This document shows positions 15,074-23,733 of a stretch of 62,383 nucleotides of DNA, piece by piece (within the stretch, counting starts at the first letter, position 1; each line of letters starts with the position of its first letter). Position numbers and translations under genes: made by a program. Origin of the DNA: Treponema sp. Its GTDB lineage: Bacteria > Spirochaetota > Spirochaetia > Treponematales > Treponemataceae. Below the pieces are notes generated by a model. It worked only from the letters and a program-made list of their open reading frames with translations. It was not told where the DNA came from and did no database searches. The stretch is taken from NCBI GenBank assembly GCA_024680155.1, contig JAILCM010000136.1, forward strand, positions 1-62,383, read 5' to 3'.

Positions 15074-17473
15074 GTGAGAAAGTTTGGAAGATTTCTGATT
15101 TGTTTTTTAATTCTTGCGGCATCATTGTTTACTTTTGGATGTTTTGATGATGACGAGGATGAGTATTATAACGACATGGATGACGATGCTCGTGAATTGT
15201 TCTATGAGTATTATGGTTATTATCCAGATGAAGACGATTATTACGATGATGATAACTATTATGACTACGATGATGAAGACTACGACTATTACGACGAAGA
15301 AGATTATGACTACGATGACGATGATTATTATGACGACGATGATGACGGATGGTTTTCTTATCTCTTAGATTTGTTCGGTCTTGGTGATGATTACGATGAT
15401 GATAGTAATTACGATGATGATGACTATTATGACGACGAAGGCTACGATGATTATTATGATGACGATGATTACGGTAATTATAACAATAATAATAATCAGA
15501 ATAATTTTGATGATGCTGAATCTGCTTATGACTACTACTTTGAAGATAACAACACAAGCTCAGGTCAATCTCCTTATTATGCTGTAGACAATACTCCAAC
15601 TGTTAGCCCTGAAGTTCCTGCTAACGCTGCTGACTGGACTGTATTTATTTATCTTTGTGGTTCAGACCTTGAAACAAGAAGCAGCTGTGGTGTTACCGAC
15701 TTAAAAGAAATTGCAAAGGCTACTATCGGTTCAAATGTAAATGTTGTTATAGAAACTGGTGGTTCAAAAAAATGGCATGGTTATGGAATTCAGAATAATG
15801 AACTTGGCCGCTACATCTTAAAAGATGGAAAAATTACAAAAGTTGGTTCTGCTCCAAATGCTTCAATGGGTAAACCTGGAACTTTAACTGATTTCTTACG
15901 CTGGGGTGCAAAAAACTATCCTGCAAAAAAATATGCTTTAGATTTCTGGAACCACGGTTCGGGAAGTGTAAACGGTGTTTGTTTTGATGAAAACTTTAAT
16001 GATGATTATGGTGACAACGATTCTCTTGTTGCTTCAGAACTTAAAAAAGCATTCAGCGATGCAGAATTAAACTTTGAACTTTTCATTTTTGATACTTGTC
16101 TTAGTGCTACAATCGAAATGGCAGATACATTACAGAATTACGGAAAATACATGGTTGCTTCCGAAGAAGTTGTAATGAGTGGATGTCTTTCTTACGATAC
16201 ATGGATTTCTTCTTTGTCATCTAATCCTGCTCAAACAGGTGCTGACCTTGGAAAGCAGATTGCTCAACTTTACAGTAAAAATATGAAGAATGCTGGTTAT
16301 AGTTCTTCTTGTACAATGTCTGTTCTTGATTTGTCTAGAGTTGACCGCGTAAAACTTGCATTCCAGGCAATGGCTGCTCAGATGACTCAGAAAACACAGA
16401 ACGTTACATCTTTCCGTAACCTTATCCGTAATGGTGCAAAAGGTGTAAAATATGGTTCTGCCAGCGATAACGAAGGTTATACAAACTTGATTGACCTTGG
16501 TGAATTTGCTCAGAATGCTGCTGCCGAAGTTCCAGAACAGGCTCAGGCTGTAATTGATGCAATTAAGAGAGCAGTTCTTTTTGAAGTTCATGGTAAAGAT
16601 GAAGGTAACTCTTGCGGAATTGCAGTTTATTATCCTGTAAAATACAATGGTGATACACAACTCTATGCAGATAACGTAGATAACCGTCCTTACCTCCAGT
16701 ATCTGGATGCAATTCTTGACAAATGGCAAGCTCCATCTTGGGTTTATCAGGATAAAAAGGTAAAATCATTCGTTCCTGTAAAGAGTAAGAACTATAATGT
16801 TGCATTTAATTCTTATGTTACTAAATCAAAAAAAGATCCTCGCTATGCTTTGCAGATTACCGATGGTCTTGATTCTGTTGCTTCTGTAACAATGAATCTT
16901 TACTGGTATGATGAAGAAGCAAATGAGTTCTTGTATCTTGGTAATGATGACGCTATTAATGCAGATTGGGATAAGGGCTTGTTCCTTGATGCTTTTGAAG
17001 GTACCTGGATTACAATTGGCGACTGTTATGTTAATGCAGAACTTATTGAATGGGATGATGACGCAAACTACTATTCAATTCCAATTGAACTTAATGGAAA
17101 AGATACAAACCTTCGTATGAAGTATGACTATAACAAAGAAAAATTCTTTATTCTTGGTGTTTACGACGGTATTGAAAATCAGTCGGCTTCTAAAGGTATG
17201 CGTAAACTTAAGAAAGGTGATAAGATTGCCTTTGTTTTCTATGCTGTAAGTGCTGATGATGGCAGTGAATCTGATGAAGATGACGTTACAGCTTATATTG
17301 GTGGTGAAGTTACATATTCAAACAATCTTGTAATAGAAGACAGCGATTTGTTTGACGGTTTGTATTACTACCAGTATGAAATTGAAGATATTTTCGGTAA
17401 TGTTCAGTATAGCGACTTTATAGAAATGGAAGTTGAAGACGGTATGATTTATCTTAATACCGACGAAGACTAA
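15074..17473 (+). CDS. Clostripain-family (C11) cysteine peptidase lipoprotein with Asp/Tyr-rich tract
   Basis: 799 residues from the GTG at 15074, which follows TGGAGG; the track's TTG at 15062 overlaps that ribosome site. A signal peptide ends in FTFGC (Cys22), so it is a lipoprotein. Residues 23-140 are almost entirely Asp, Tyr, Glu and Asn (for example DYDYDDDDYYDDDDD). The C11 domain follows (WTVFIYLCGSDLET onward). His294 in FWNHGSG and Cys342 in FDTCLSA are the catalytic pair, which cuts after basic residues in clostripain. The C-terminal ~240 residues are beta-rich. The acidic tract could bind calcium, on which clostripain depends. Confidence 0.88.
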   Translation: MRKFGRFLICFLILAASLFTFGCFDDDEDEYYNDMDDDARELFYEYYGYYPDEDDYYDDDNYYDYDDEDYDYYDEEDYDYDDDDYYDDDDDGWFSYLLDLFGLGDDYDDDSNYDDDDYYDDEGYDDYYDDDDYGNYNNNNNQNNFDDAESAYDYYFEDNNTSSGQSPYYAVDNTPTVSPEVPANAADWTVFIYLCGSDLETRSSCGVTDLKEIAKATIGSNVNVVIETGGSKKWHGYGIQNNELGRYILKDGKITKVGSAPNASMGKPGTLTDFLRWGAKNYPAKKYALDFWNHGSGSVNGVCFDENFNDDYGDNDSLVASELKKAFSDAELNFELFIFDTCLSATIEMADTLQNYGKYMVASEEVVMSGCLSYDTWISSLSSNPAQTGADLGKQIAQLYSKNMKNAGYSSSCTMSVLDLSRVDRVKLAFQAMAAQMTQKTQNVTSFRNLIRNGAKGVKYGSASDNEGYTNLIDLGEFAQNAAAEVPEQAQAVIDAIKRAVLFEVHGKDEGNSCGIAVYYPVKYNGDTQLYADNVDNRPYLQYLDAILDKWQAPSWVYQDKKVKSFVPVKSKNYNVAFNSYVTKSKKDPRYALQITDGLDSVASVTMNLYWYDEEANEFLYLGNDDAINADWDKGLFLDAFEGTWITIGDCYVNAELIEWDDDANYYSIPIELNGKDTNLRMKYDYNKEKFFILGVYDGIENQSASKGMRKLKKGDKIAFVFYAVSADDGSESDEDDVTAYIGGEVTYSNNLVIEDSDLFDGLYYYQYEIEDIFGNVQYSDFIEMEVEDGMIYLNTDED
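15144..15505 (+). repeat. Low-complexity GAY/TAY codon tract encoding Asp/Tyr repeats
   Basis: About 360 bases are built mainly from GAT, GAC and TAT codons in imperfect repeats (GATGATGAC, TATTATGAC). It is in frame throughout. The repeats vary at third positions, so the amino-acid composition, not one DNA unit, seems to be conserved. It generates long spurious ORFs on both strands. Confidence 0.85.
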
Positions 17474-17501
17474 TTTGTAATTCGCTCTACTATTTACTCT
17501 A

Positions 17502-17536
17502 TTGAGTGACCGCATTATTTTTTGTATAATGTGGTC
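17502..17536 (+). promoter_or_regulatory. gatB promoter inside a terminator hairpin
   Basis: TTGAGT (17502-17507), 17 bp, TATAAT (17525-17530). The expected start is near 17537, giving a leader of about 24 bases that contains GAGGA (17551-17555). The -10 box forms the loop edge and right arm of the hairpin described in the next entry. Confidence 0.7.
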
Positions 17537-17547
17537 ACTATTTTTTT
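17505..17547 (+). terminator. Terminator of the peptidase gene, overlapping the gatB promoter
   Basis: AGTGACCGCATTAT (17505-17518) pairs with ATAATGTGGTCACT (17526-17539) with one G-U pair over a 7-base loop. Seven T residues follow (17541-17547). It ends only a few bases before the gatB ribosome site. Confidence 0.85.
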
Positions 17548-17560
17548 ATTGAGGATTATG

Positions 17561-19096
17561 ATGATTGATAAGTGGGAAATTGTAATCGGTTGTGAAATCC
17601 ACACCCAGCTTTTAACTAAAACCAAGGCTTTTTGTGCCTGCGAAAACCGTTATGGTGGAATGCCAGATACTCGTGTTTGTCCTGTTTGTCTTGGACTTCC
17701 TGGTGCAATGCCACGTATTTCTAAAGGTTATGTTGAACTGGGAGCAGTTGCAGGCCAGGCTTTGAACTGTAATATTGCACGTTTTACTAAATTTGACCGA
17801 AAACATTATTTTTATCCTGACTTGGCAAAAGGTTATCAGATTACTCAGTATGATATTCCGCTTTGTACAGACGGTTATGTAGACCTTCCTTTTAGAAGTT
17901 ACCCAAAAGATGAACAACCGGGTGGTGCAAAGTGTCGTCCACAGAATTTTATTGGTAAAGATTGTATCGTTGGCGATGGAAAATATCGTCGTGTTCGTGT
18001 AGAACGCATTCATCTTGAGGAAGACGTAGGTAAATCTTTACACTTGCAGGGCTCACACTCTTATATTGACTACAACCGTTGTGGAACTCCACTTATCGAA
18101 ATTGTAACAAAACCAGATATGACTTCTCCTGAAGAAGCAGCTTTGTTTATGCAGACTGTTCAGGAAATCCTCCGCTACGTAAAAGTAACAAACGGTAACC
18201 TTGAAGAAGGTAACATGCGTTGCGATGCTAACATCAACCTTAATGTTTGGGAAGATGGAAAGCTCTGGCATACACCAATTTCCGAAATTAAAAACTTGAA
18301 CAGCTTTAAGGCAATTCGCGAAGCTTGTACATACGAAGCTCAGCGCCAGCTTAAAGAATTCCAGGAAGATCGACAGGAATTCAACCCAGGATTTAAAGTA
18401 ACAATGGGTTGGGATGAAGAAAAAGGCCAGACTGTTGTTCAGCGTACAAAAAACTCTTTTGTAGATTACCGCTTTACAACTGAACCTGATATCAAACCTT
18501 TTACTGTAAGCGAAGAACTTATTGCAGCTGCAAAAGAAAAGGTTGGTGAACTTCCAGAAGCAAAACGTCAGCGTTATAAGGCTCAGTACGGCATGACAGA
18601 CTTTGATGTAGAAACAATCACTTCTACACGAGACCTTGCTTTATTCTTTGAAGACGCAGCAACTAAATCAAAAAATCCAAAACGCGCAGTAAACCTTATT
18701 CTAGCAGAACTCCTTGCTGTTCTAAACGAAAAGAAAATTGCAATTACAGATGTAAGTCTTACACCTGCTCATATTGCAGAACTTGCTGATGCCCTCGAAG
18801 ATGGAAAAATCACTTCTAAACAGGGAAAAGAAGTTTTTGCCGAAATGCTCGAAACTAACAAAATGCCGTCTGTAATCATCAAAGAGAAGGGTATGGAAGT
18901 TGTTAGCGATGCCGGCGAAATTGATAAAATTGTTCAGAATGTAATTGCCGCAAATCCAAAAGCTATAGAAGACTACAAGAGTGGAAAAACAAATGTAGTC
19001 GGTTGGCTTATGGGACAGGTAATGAAACTTTCAAAAGGCAAGGCAAACCCTAAGCAGGCAACAGAACTTTTAAATAAACACTTGGCCGAAATGTAA
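17561..19096 (+). CDS. gatB: Aspartyl/glutamyl-tRNA amidotransferase subunit B
   Basis: 511 residues, cytoplasmic. With GatA and GatC it converts Glu-tRNA(Gln) or Asp-tRNA(Asn) to the correct amide form. IGCEIHTQLLTKTKAFC and CVCLGLPGAMP-like segments (here CPVCLGLPGAMP) are the GatB opening, with Cys residues that bind zinc in homologues. The YDYQ-like tail, KANPKQATELLNKHL, is the tRNA-binding helical domain. Two ATGs are adjacent (17558, 17561); the second has better spacing from GAGGA. gatA and gatC are not adjacent, so the complex is encoded at split loci. Confidence 0.95.
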   Translation: MIDKWEIVIGCEIHTQLLTKTKAFCACENRYGGMPDTRVCPVCLGLPGAMPRISKGYVELGAVAGQALNCNIARFTKFDRKHYFYPDLAKGYQITQYDIPLCTDGYVDLPFRSYPKDEQPGGAKCRPQNFIGKDCIVGDGKYRRVRVERIHLEEDVGKSLHLQGSHSYIDYNRCGTPLIEIVTKPDMTSPEEAALFMQTVQEILRYVKVTNGNLEEGNMRCDANINLNVWEDGKLWHTPISEIKNLNSFKAIREACTYEAQRQLKEFQEDRQEFNPGFKVTMGWDEEKGQTVVQRTKNSFVDYRFTTEPDIKPFTVSEELIAAAKEKVGELPEAKRQRYKAQYGMTDFDVETITSTRDLALFFEDAATKSKNPKRAVNLILAELLAVLNEKKIAITDVSLTPAHIAELADALEDGKITSKQGKEVFAEMLETNKMPSVIIKEKGMEVVSDAGEIDKIVQNVIAANPKAIEDYKSGKTNVVGWLMGQVMKLSKGKANPKQATELLNKHLAEM

Positions 19097-19100
19097 TCTG

Positions 19101-19183
19101 TCATCTTCGGGCTTGTTCCGGAGAGTTGAGTGTCTGTTCAAACCGGACAATGATAGTGTCATTCCTACGCTTTTACGTGGGAA
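19101..19183. repeat. Two degenerate copies of a GTCATTCC..GCTT..GGAA palindromic repeat
   Basis: CTGTCATCTTCGGGCTTG (then TTCCGGAG) and GTGTCATTCCTACGCTTT (then TACGTGGGAA) share the layout GTCAT, stem, GCTT loop, stem. They resemble the GTCATTCC-GGGCTTGA-GGAATCT palindromes dispersed in many bacterial genomes. The second copy also serves as a terminator. Confidence 0.55.
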
Positions 19184-19192
19184 CCTTTTTTT
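19162..19192 (+). terminator. gatB terminator
   Basis: TTCCTACG pairs with CGTGGGAA (one G-U pair) over CTTTTA and is followed by CCTTTTTTT. It lies in the second copy of the dispersed repeat and touches the stop codon of the convergent EAL gene. Confidence 0.75.
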
Positions 19193-21437
19193 ACAGATGC
19201 ATATTTATAAACTGAATAAAATCCTCTTCTTTTAGTGGTTGTGAATAGAAGAAACCTTGTGCCTGGTCGCATTCAATTGAACGTAAGAAATCTCTTTGTG
19301 CTTGAGTTTCTACACCTTCAAATACTGTTTGTTTTTCCAGGCTTTTGCTCAAATTAATGAGTATATGAATAAATTTCTCAGATTTTTTGTTTATACAACC
19401 TTCTTTATTTGTTGCCGCATTTAAAAATTCTCTGTCAAATTTTAGAACGTCAACTGGAATTTTTGTAAGCATATTCAAGGAAGATTCTCCGCTGCCAAAA
19501 TCATCCATGGCAACTGTAAAACCTTCTTTGTGCAGTTTGTTTGTAATATCCTGCAGAGTTGAATTATCCATTACAGAACGTTCCAGAATTTCCAGCTGAA
19601 TCATATCTGGCGAAATTGAATATTTATTAAAAATACTCATAAAATCATTCATAAATTTATCTGGCTTATCGTGATTGCGTGACATATTTACAGAAATTGG
19701 AACAACAGGTTCTCCATTTTTAATCCTACTTTGCAGGAATTTAAAAACTTCTTCATACACATAATAGTCAAGTTTTATAATAAAACCATTGCGTTCAAAA
19801 ACTGGAATAAACGAATCCGGAGTCATGATTCCAAGTTTTGGACTGTTCCATCTTACAAGAGCCTCTGCGCCTACAATTTTATCATTTGCAAGAGAGATTT
19901 TTGGCTGGTACATAACAAAGAATTCTTTTGCATTCAAGGCCTGCTGCATATGATTTTCAATAAAAATTTCTTCATTAATTTTTTTCTGCAGGCGGAAATT
20001 ATAAATTGAATAATGAGTGAGCGCATTGTCTTTAATTGTACTTTTTGCAAAGGTTGCACGTCCAATTAAATTTTGAATTGTTATATCTTTTGAATCTTTG
20101 TTCGGCATAAAAAATGAAAGTCCTGATTTTGGAAAAAATGGAATTTCATAATTTTGAATTTCTTTGTAAAGTTTATCACTTAAATCCTTAAAATTTGTCA
20201 TTGCATGACTAACCGAATCAATTTTAATAAATATATAAAAATGGTCTGCAAAACCACGTCCAATTATTGCATGGAAATTATTTGTATATTTTCTAAGAAT
20301 GTTTGCATAATAAACAAGCAGTTTATCGCCAGTGTCTTCACCGTAATTTTGATTAATAAATTTAAATCCGCGGATATCAGCTTCTATAAGCATAAATTTT
20401 GAACGAGGACTGGCTCTTAACAGTTTTGTCGCTTCTTTTTCAAATTTCTGCCTTGTCCATAAATTTGTAAGCGGGTCGTAAACCGTAGTAATAAGCTGTT
20501 TTTTCTGGAAAAAATCAAGAAGTTTTGCTTCAATTAAAACCAGCAGTAAAATAATCGTAACAGAAACAAAAATAATCATGATTTCTGTGCGTTTTTTTGG
20601 AAGGTAAATTGCATTTATTTCATCAAGCGAAACTTTTAAGGATAGAGTCCATCCTGCTTCTGGAATTTTTGCCGTGCTCAAATAAATAAAACTTCCATCA
20701 TCTGCAAGCGAAACAAAAGTTGACGGTGGTAGTTTTGCAAGATTTTCTGTTGAGGCATTATTGTATTTTTCTTCTTTGGGAGTGTATTTTAGCCCAATAA
20801 CATCTTTTCTTGGGTGAACAAGAAAGTAACCATCTTTATCAATGAGCATGTACTCTTCACGGCTACCAACTTTAATTCCGGTAGTTCTCTGCATGAATTT
20901 ATCAATGATTACAGATGCACCCAAAACTCCAATAATTTCGCCGTTTTTGTATAAGGTTTGTTCTATACAGAAGATTTTTGTATCTTGACCTGGAGGAACA
21001 CAGATTCCGCTTATATAACAATCACCTTTGCCTTCAAGTCCTTTATGTTTTGATGGAGTCATTTGAACAATCTGTCCGTTTGAAAGATACGCTTTTCCGT
21101 CTGGAGCAAGAAAGTACAAATCCATAAAATCTTCGTGCTTTTTATAATCGTAATGTCTGATAAATTCGTAAATTTTCTTTACATCGCGGTCTTCAAAAAC
21201 TTCATCAATATAAAAAGAATATAGTGCGTTTTTGTAATTGTTCAACTGAATGCTTATGATTCGCGAAAATCCGTCCAAAGTAGTGTGAATGCTGTTAAAA
21301 TATTCGTCTTCGGCATTTTTGAGCATTCTTTTTGTGTATGCGTTGGAAATTGAAAGAACAATCGCCATAAAAATTATGGACACGAGGAAAGTTGAGATAA
21401 TTTTAGCCTTTTCGGGCGAGATTTTTTTCTTTTTCAT
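19191..21437 (-). CDS. dCache sensor, degenerate GGDEF and EAL phosphodiesterase (paralogue 1)
   Basis: 748 residues. A helix at about 14-33 and another at about 285-305 flank a dCache sensor. The GGDEF-like domain (about 325-475) reads GRGFADHF where GGDEF should be, so cyclase activity is unlikely. The EAL domain (about 490-745) keeps GAEALVRW, ILERSVM, MDDFGSGESSLNML, LKFDREF, EGVETQ and QAQGFFYSQPL, the metal and substrate residues, so it should hydrolyse c-di-GMP. No clear Shine-Dalgarno is present; TAAAAT lies six bases before the ATG. It is a tandem paralogue of the next gene upstream on the same strand, about 190 bp away. Confidence 0.9.
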   Translation of the reverse strand: MKKKKISPEKAKIISTFLVSIIFMAIVLSISNAYTKRMLKNAEDEYFNSIHTTLDGFSRIISIQLNNYKNALYSFYIDEVFEDRDVKKIYEFIRHYDYKKHEDFMDLYFLAPDGKAYLSNGQIVQMTPSKHKGLEGKGDCYISGICVPPGQDTKIFCIEQTLYKNGEIIGVLGASVIIDKFMQRTTGIKVGSREEYMLIDKDGYFLVHPRKDVIGLKYTPKEEKYNNASTENLAKLPPSTFVSLADDGSFIYLSTAKIPEAGWTLSLKVSLDEINAIYLPKKRTEIMIIFVSVTIILLLVLIEAKLLDFFQKKQLITTVYDPLTNLWTRQKFEKEATKLLRASPRSKFMLIEADIRGFKFINQNYGEDTGDKLLVYYANILRKYTNNFHAIIGRGFADHFYIFIKIDSVSHAMTNFKDLSDKLYKEIQNYEIPFFPKSGLSFFMPNKDSKDITIQNLIGRATFAKSTIKDNALTHYSIYNFRLQKKINEEIFIENHMQQALNAKEFFVMYQPKISLANDKIVGAEALVRWNSPKLGIMTPDSFIPVFERNGFIIKLDYYVYEEVFKFLQSRIKNGEPVVPISVNMSRNHDKPDKFMNDFMSIFNKYSISPDMIQLEILERSVMDNSTLQDITNKLHKEGFTVAMDDFGSGESSLNMLTKIPVDVLKFDREFLNAATNKEGCINKKSEKFIHILINLSKSLEKQTVFEGVETQAQRDFLRSIECDQAQGFFYSQPLKEEDFIQFINMHL

Positions 21438-21629
21438 TAATGAATTTTACTTAATCTTTTTAATTTATTTCCCACTAACCATTTAAAATAATATCATAAA
21501 ACGTTTTAAACTCAATGTTAAAAATGCGGAATTTGGCTTCTGTTGAAAAATGTTTTGTGGAAATTTTAGAATGTGTTTTGATTTAGAATATCTTAAAATA
21601 TCTTTAAAAAGTCGCCGTCTTTGTATTCT

Positions 21630-23564
21630 TTATTGTATTTTTTGAGGCATGGATGTTGAATTTAAAAAGTCAATAAATCCATCTTCGGTAAGCGGTTTTG
21701 AATAAAAGAATCCCTGAACCTGGTCGCAATTTATAGATTTTAAAAAGTCTCTTTGACCTTGAGTTTCAACGCCCTCAAAAATTGTGTGTTTTTTAAGATT
21801 GCGGCTCAAATCAACAAGAATTTTTATAAAATCTGCGGAACTCGGGTCAAGCATTCCTGTTTCGTTTGTGGAAGCCGAAAGAAAAGTTCTGTCAAATTTA
21901 AGAACATCAACAGGAATTTGTGTAAGCATATTCAAAGAAGATTCCCCGCTACCAAAATCATCCATTGCAACTGTAAAACCTTCTTTGTGGAGCAAATCTG
22001 TAAGTTCACGCAAAGTATTATTGTTCATTACCGAACGTTCAAGAATTTCAATTTCTATAAGATTTTTTGGAATTGAGTATTTATTGAACAAAGTCATAAA
22101 ATCATGAATAAATTTTTCGGGCTTATCGTGATTGCGCGACATATTTACAGAAATTGGAACAATATTTTTGCCTTCATCAAGCTGTTTTTGAATAAATTTG
22201 AATACCTGCTCGTAAACGTAAAAATCAAGTTTTTTAATAAAGCCGTTTTTTTCAAAAATTGGAATAAATTGATCCGGCGACATAATTCCCATTTCTGGAT
22301 TGTTCCATCTAACAAGAGCTTCTGCACCACCTGTTTTTTCTGAATTCAGCGTGATTTTTGGCTGATACATTACAAAAAATTCGCCGTTTTCCAGAGCCGA
22401 TTCGCTGTGACTTTCGATATAACGTTCTTCATTAATTCGTTTTAAAAGTTTTGAATTATAAATTGAATATTGAGTAAGAGCAGCATCTTTTATTGTGCTT
22501 TTTGCAAACGAAGCCTGTCCAATTAAATTTTGAATTGAAGCTTCTTTTTCGCGGGTTTTTCCCATAAAAAATGCAATTCCAAATTTTGGAAAGAAAGGAA
22601 TTTCGTAATCTTTTATTTCCTGGTTCAAAAATGCAAGCTGGTCTTTAAATGCAATCATGGCAGTGTGAACAGAACTGATTTTTAAAAGCATGTAAAAATG
22701 ATCCGCAAATCCGTGGCCAACAATTGCCTTGTAGTTTTGAGTTCGTTCGTTTATTTTTTTTGCATAATATTGCAAAAGTTTATCGGCGGCCTGTTCACCA
22801 TAATTTTGATTTATAAATTTAAAACCGCGGATATCAGTTTCTATAAGAATAAATTTTCCCTGTTTGTTTCTTTTCAGCTGCTTTTCGGCTTCGGCTTCAA
22901 ATTTTTGTCTTGTCCATAAATTAGTTAGCGGGTCGTAAACCGAAGCAATCAGCTGGTTTTTCTGCAAAAGATTCATTATCAGATTTTCAATTGTAAGCAG
23001 AATTATTATAAAAGCGATTGTAATCAGTATGATGTAAATTATAGAAGAATTTTTTATTGGAAGCAGGGTGTCCAGAATTTTTTGTGAATAAACAAGATAG
23101 ATAAAAAAATCAGTTTTTGAAATCTGGCGTTTGCATACAAAAAAAGAGCCTTTTCCCGGAATTGTTATGTATTCATCAGCTTTATTGATTTCTTCAAGTT
23201 TTAATTCTGCGTCGCTTATTGTTGTATTTTCGTTATTTTTGTGAACATATTTGTTTCCGTTTTTATCTGCAAGAATAAGATATTCCATTGGACCAAGATT
23301 CATTTCTCTTAAAATATAATTTAAATGCTCAAACGTGGTTGTATCCGGCTGGTCCTGGTGAAGAATTATTTCTGCATTCAAAGTTGAAGCAAGCCCAGTT
23401 GCCATGTGAGTACATACTTTTTGCTGATTTAGCTTTGTTTGAGTAACGTTCCTCTTATTTGAGATTGTGGCTGTAATTGCTACAAGCGAGCTCATAACAA
23501 TTGTTATAAGAAAAAATAAGAGTAGTTTTGCGGTAAATGATGTAAAGAATACTTTTTTATTCAA
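21630..23564 (-). CDS. Membrane sensor with degenerate GGDEF and EAL domain (paralogue 2)
   Basis: About 644 residues, highly similar to its neighbour across GGDEF-EAL but with a shorter, different periplasmic sensor (about residues 35-175). The GGDEF site reads GHGFADHF, the same FADHF replacement. The EAL residues are intact (GAEALVRW, EILERSVM, MDDFGSGESS, EGVETQ). The track start is a GTG at 23591. AGAGGA lies just before a TTG at 23564, giving MNKKVFFTSF, a normal start for a membrane protein, so that start is preferred, though not certain. Sensor divergence with a conserved output suggests duplication followed by a new input. Confidence 0.87.
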   Translation of the reverse strand: MNKKVFFTSFTAKLLLFFLITIVMSSLVAITATISNKRNVTQTKLNQQKVCTHMATGLASTLNAEIILHQDQPDTTTFEHLNYILREMNLGPMEYLILADKNGNKYVHKNNENTTISDAELKLEEINKADEYITIPGKGSFFVCKRQISKTDFFIYLVYSQKILDTLLPIKNSSIIYIILITIAFIIILLTIENLIMNLLQKNQLIASVYDPLTNLWTRQKFEAEAEKQLKRNKQGKFILIETDIRGFKFINQNYGEQAADKLLQYYAKKINERTQNYKAIVGHGFADHFYMLLKISSVHTAMIAFKDQLAFLNQEIKDYEIPFFPKFGIAFFMGKTREKEASIQNLIGQASFAKSTIKDAALTQYSIYNSKLLKRINEERYIESHSESALENGEFFVMYQPKITLNSEKTGGAEALVRWNNPEMGIMSPDQFIPIFEKNGFIKKLDFYVYEQVFKFIQKQLDEGKNIVPISVNMSRNHDKPEKFIHDFMTLFNKYSIPKNLIEIEILERSVMNNNTLRELTDLLHKEGFTVAMDDFGSGESSLNMLTQIPVDVLKFDRTFLSASTNETGMLDPSSADFIKILVDLSRNLKKHTIFEGVETQGQRDFLKSINCDQVQGFFYSKPLTEDGFIDFLNSTSMPQKIQ

Positions 23565-23617
23565 TGAAAATCCTCTAGAATATGATACCACAGTTTTTTC
23601 ATTTTTTGTTAGGAAAA

Positions 23618-23687
23618 TTTACTGATTTTTGCGGGGATGTTTAAAAATTATAATTTATTTTACTGATTTTGACGGGTATTTTTAAAT
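23618..23687. promoter_or_regulatory. Two direct repeats, 41-bp period, before the GH43 operon
   Basis: TTTACTGATTTTTGCGGGGA and TTTACTGATTTTGACGGGTA, each followed by TTTTTAAA-like sequence, start at 23618 and 23659. The 41-bp period is close to four helical turns, so both would lie on the same DNA face. They could be an operator for the xylan operon or for the divergent EAL gene. Confidence 0.5.
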
Positions 23688-23733
23688 CCAAAAGTCCTAA
23701 TCATGTGTTACTATTGTTTTCGAGGTTTTATAA

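Noticed and set aside
15129-15599. 156-residue His/Arg-rich ORF on the minus strand
   Set aside because: It is the antisense shadow of the Asp/Tyr codon tract and has no start site or codon pattern of its own.
16217-16729. 170-residue minus-strand ORF
   Set aside because: Antisense shadow of the C11 peptidase gene with no recognisable domain.
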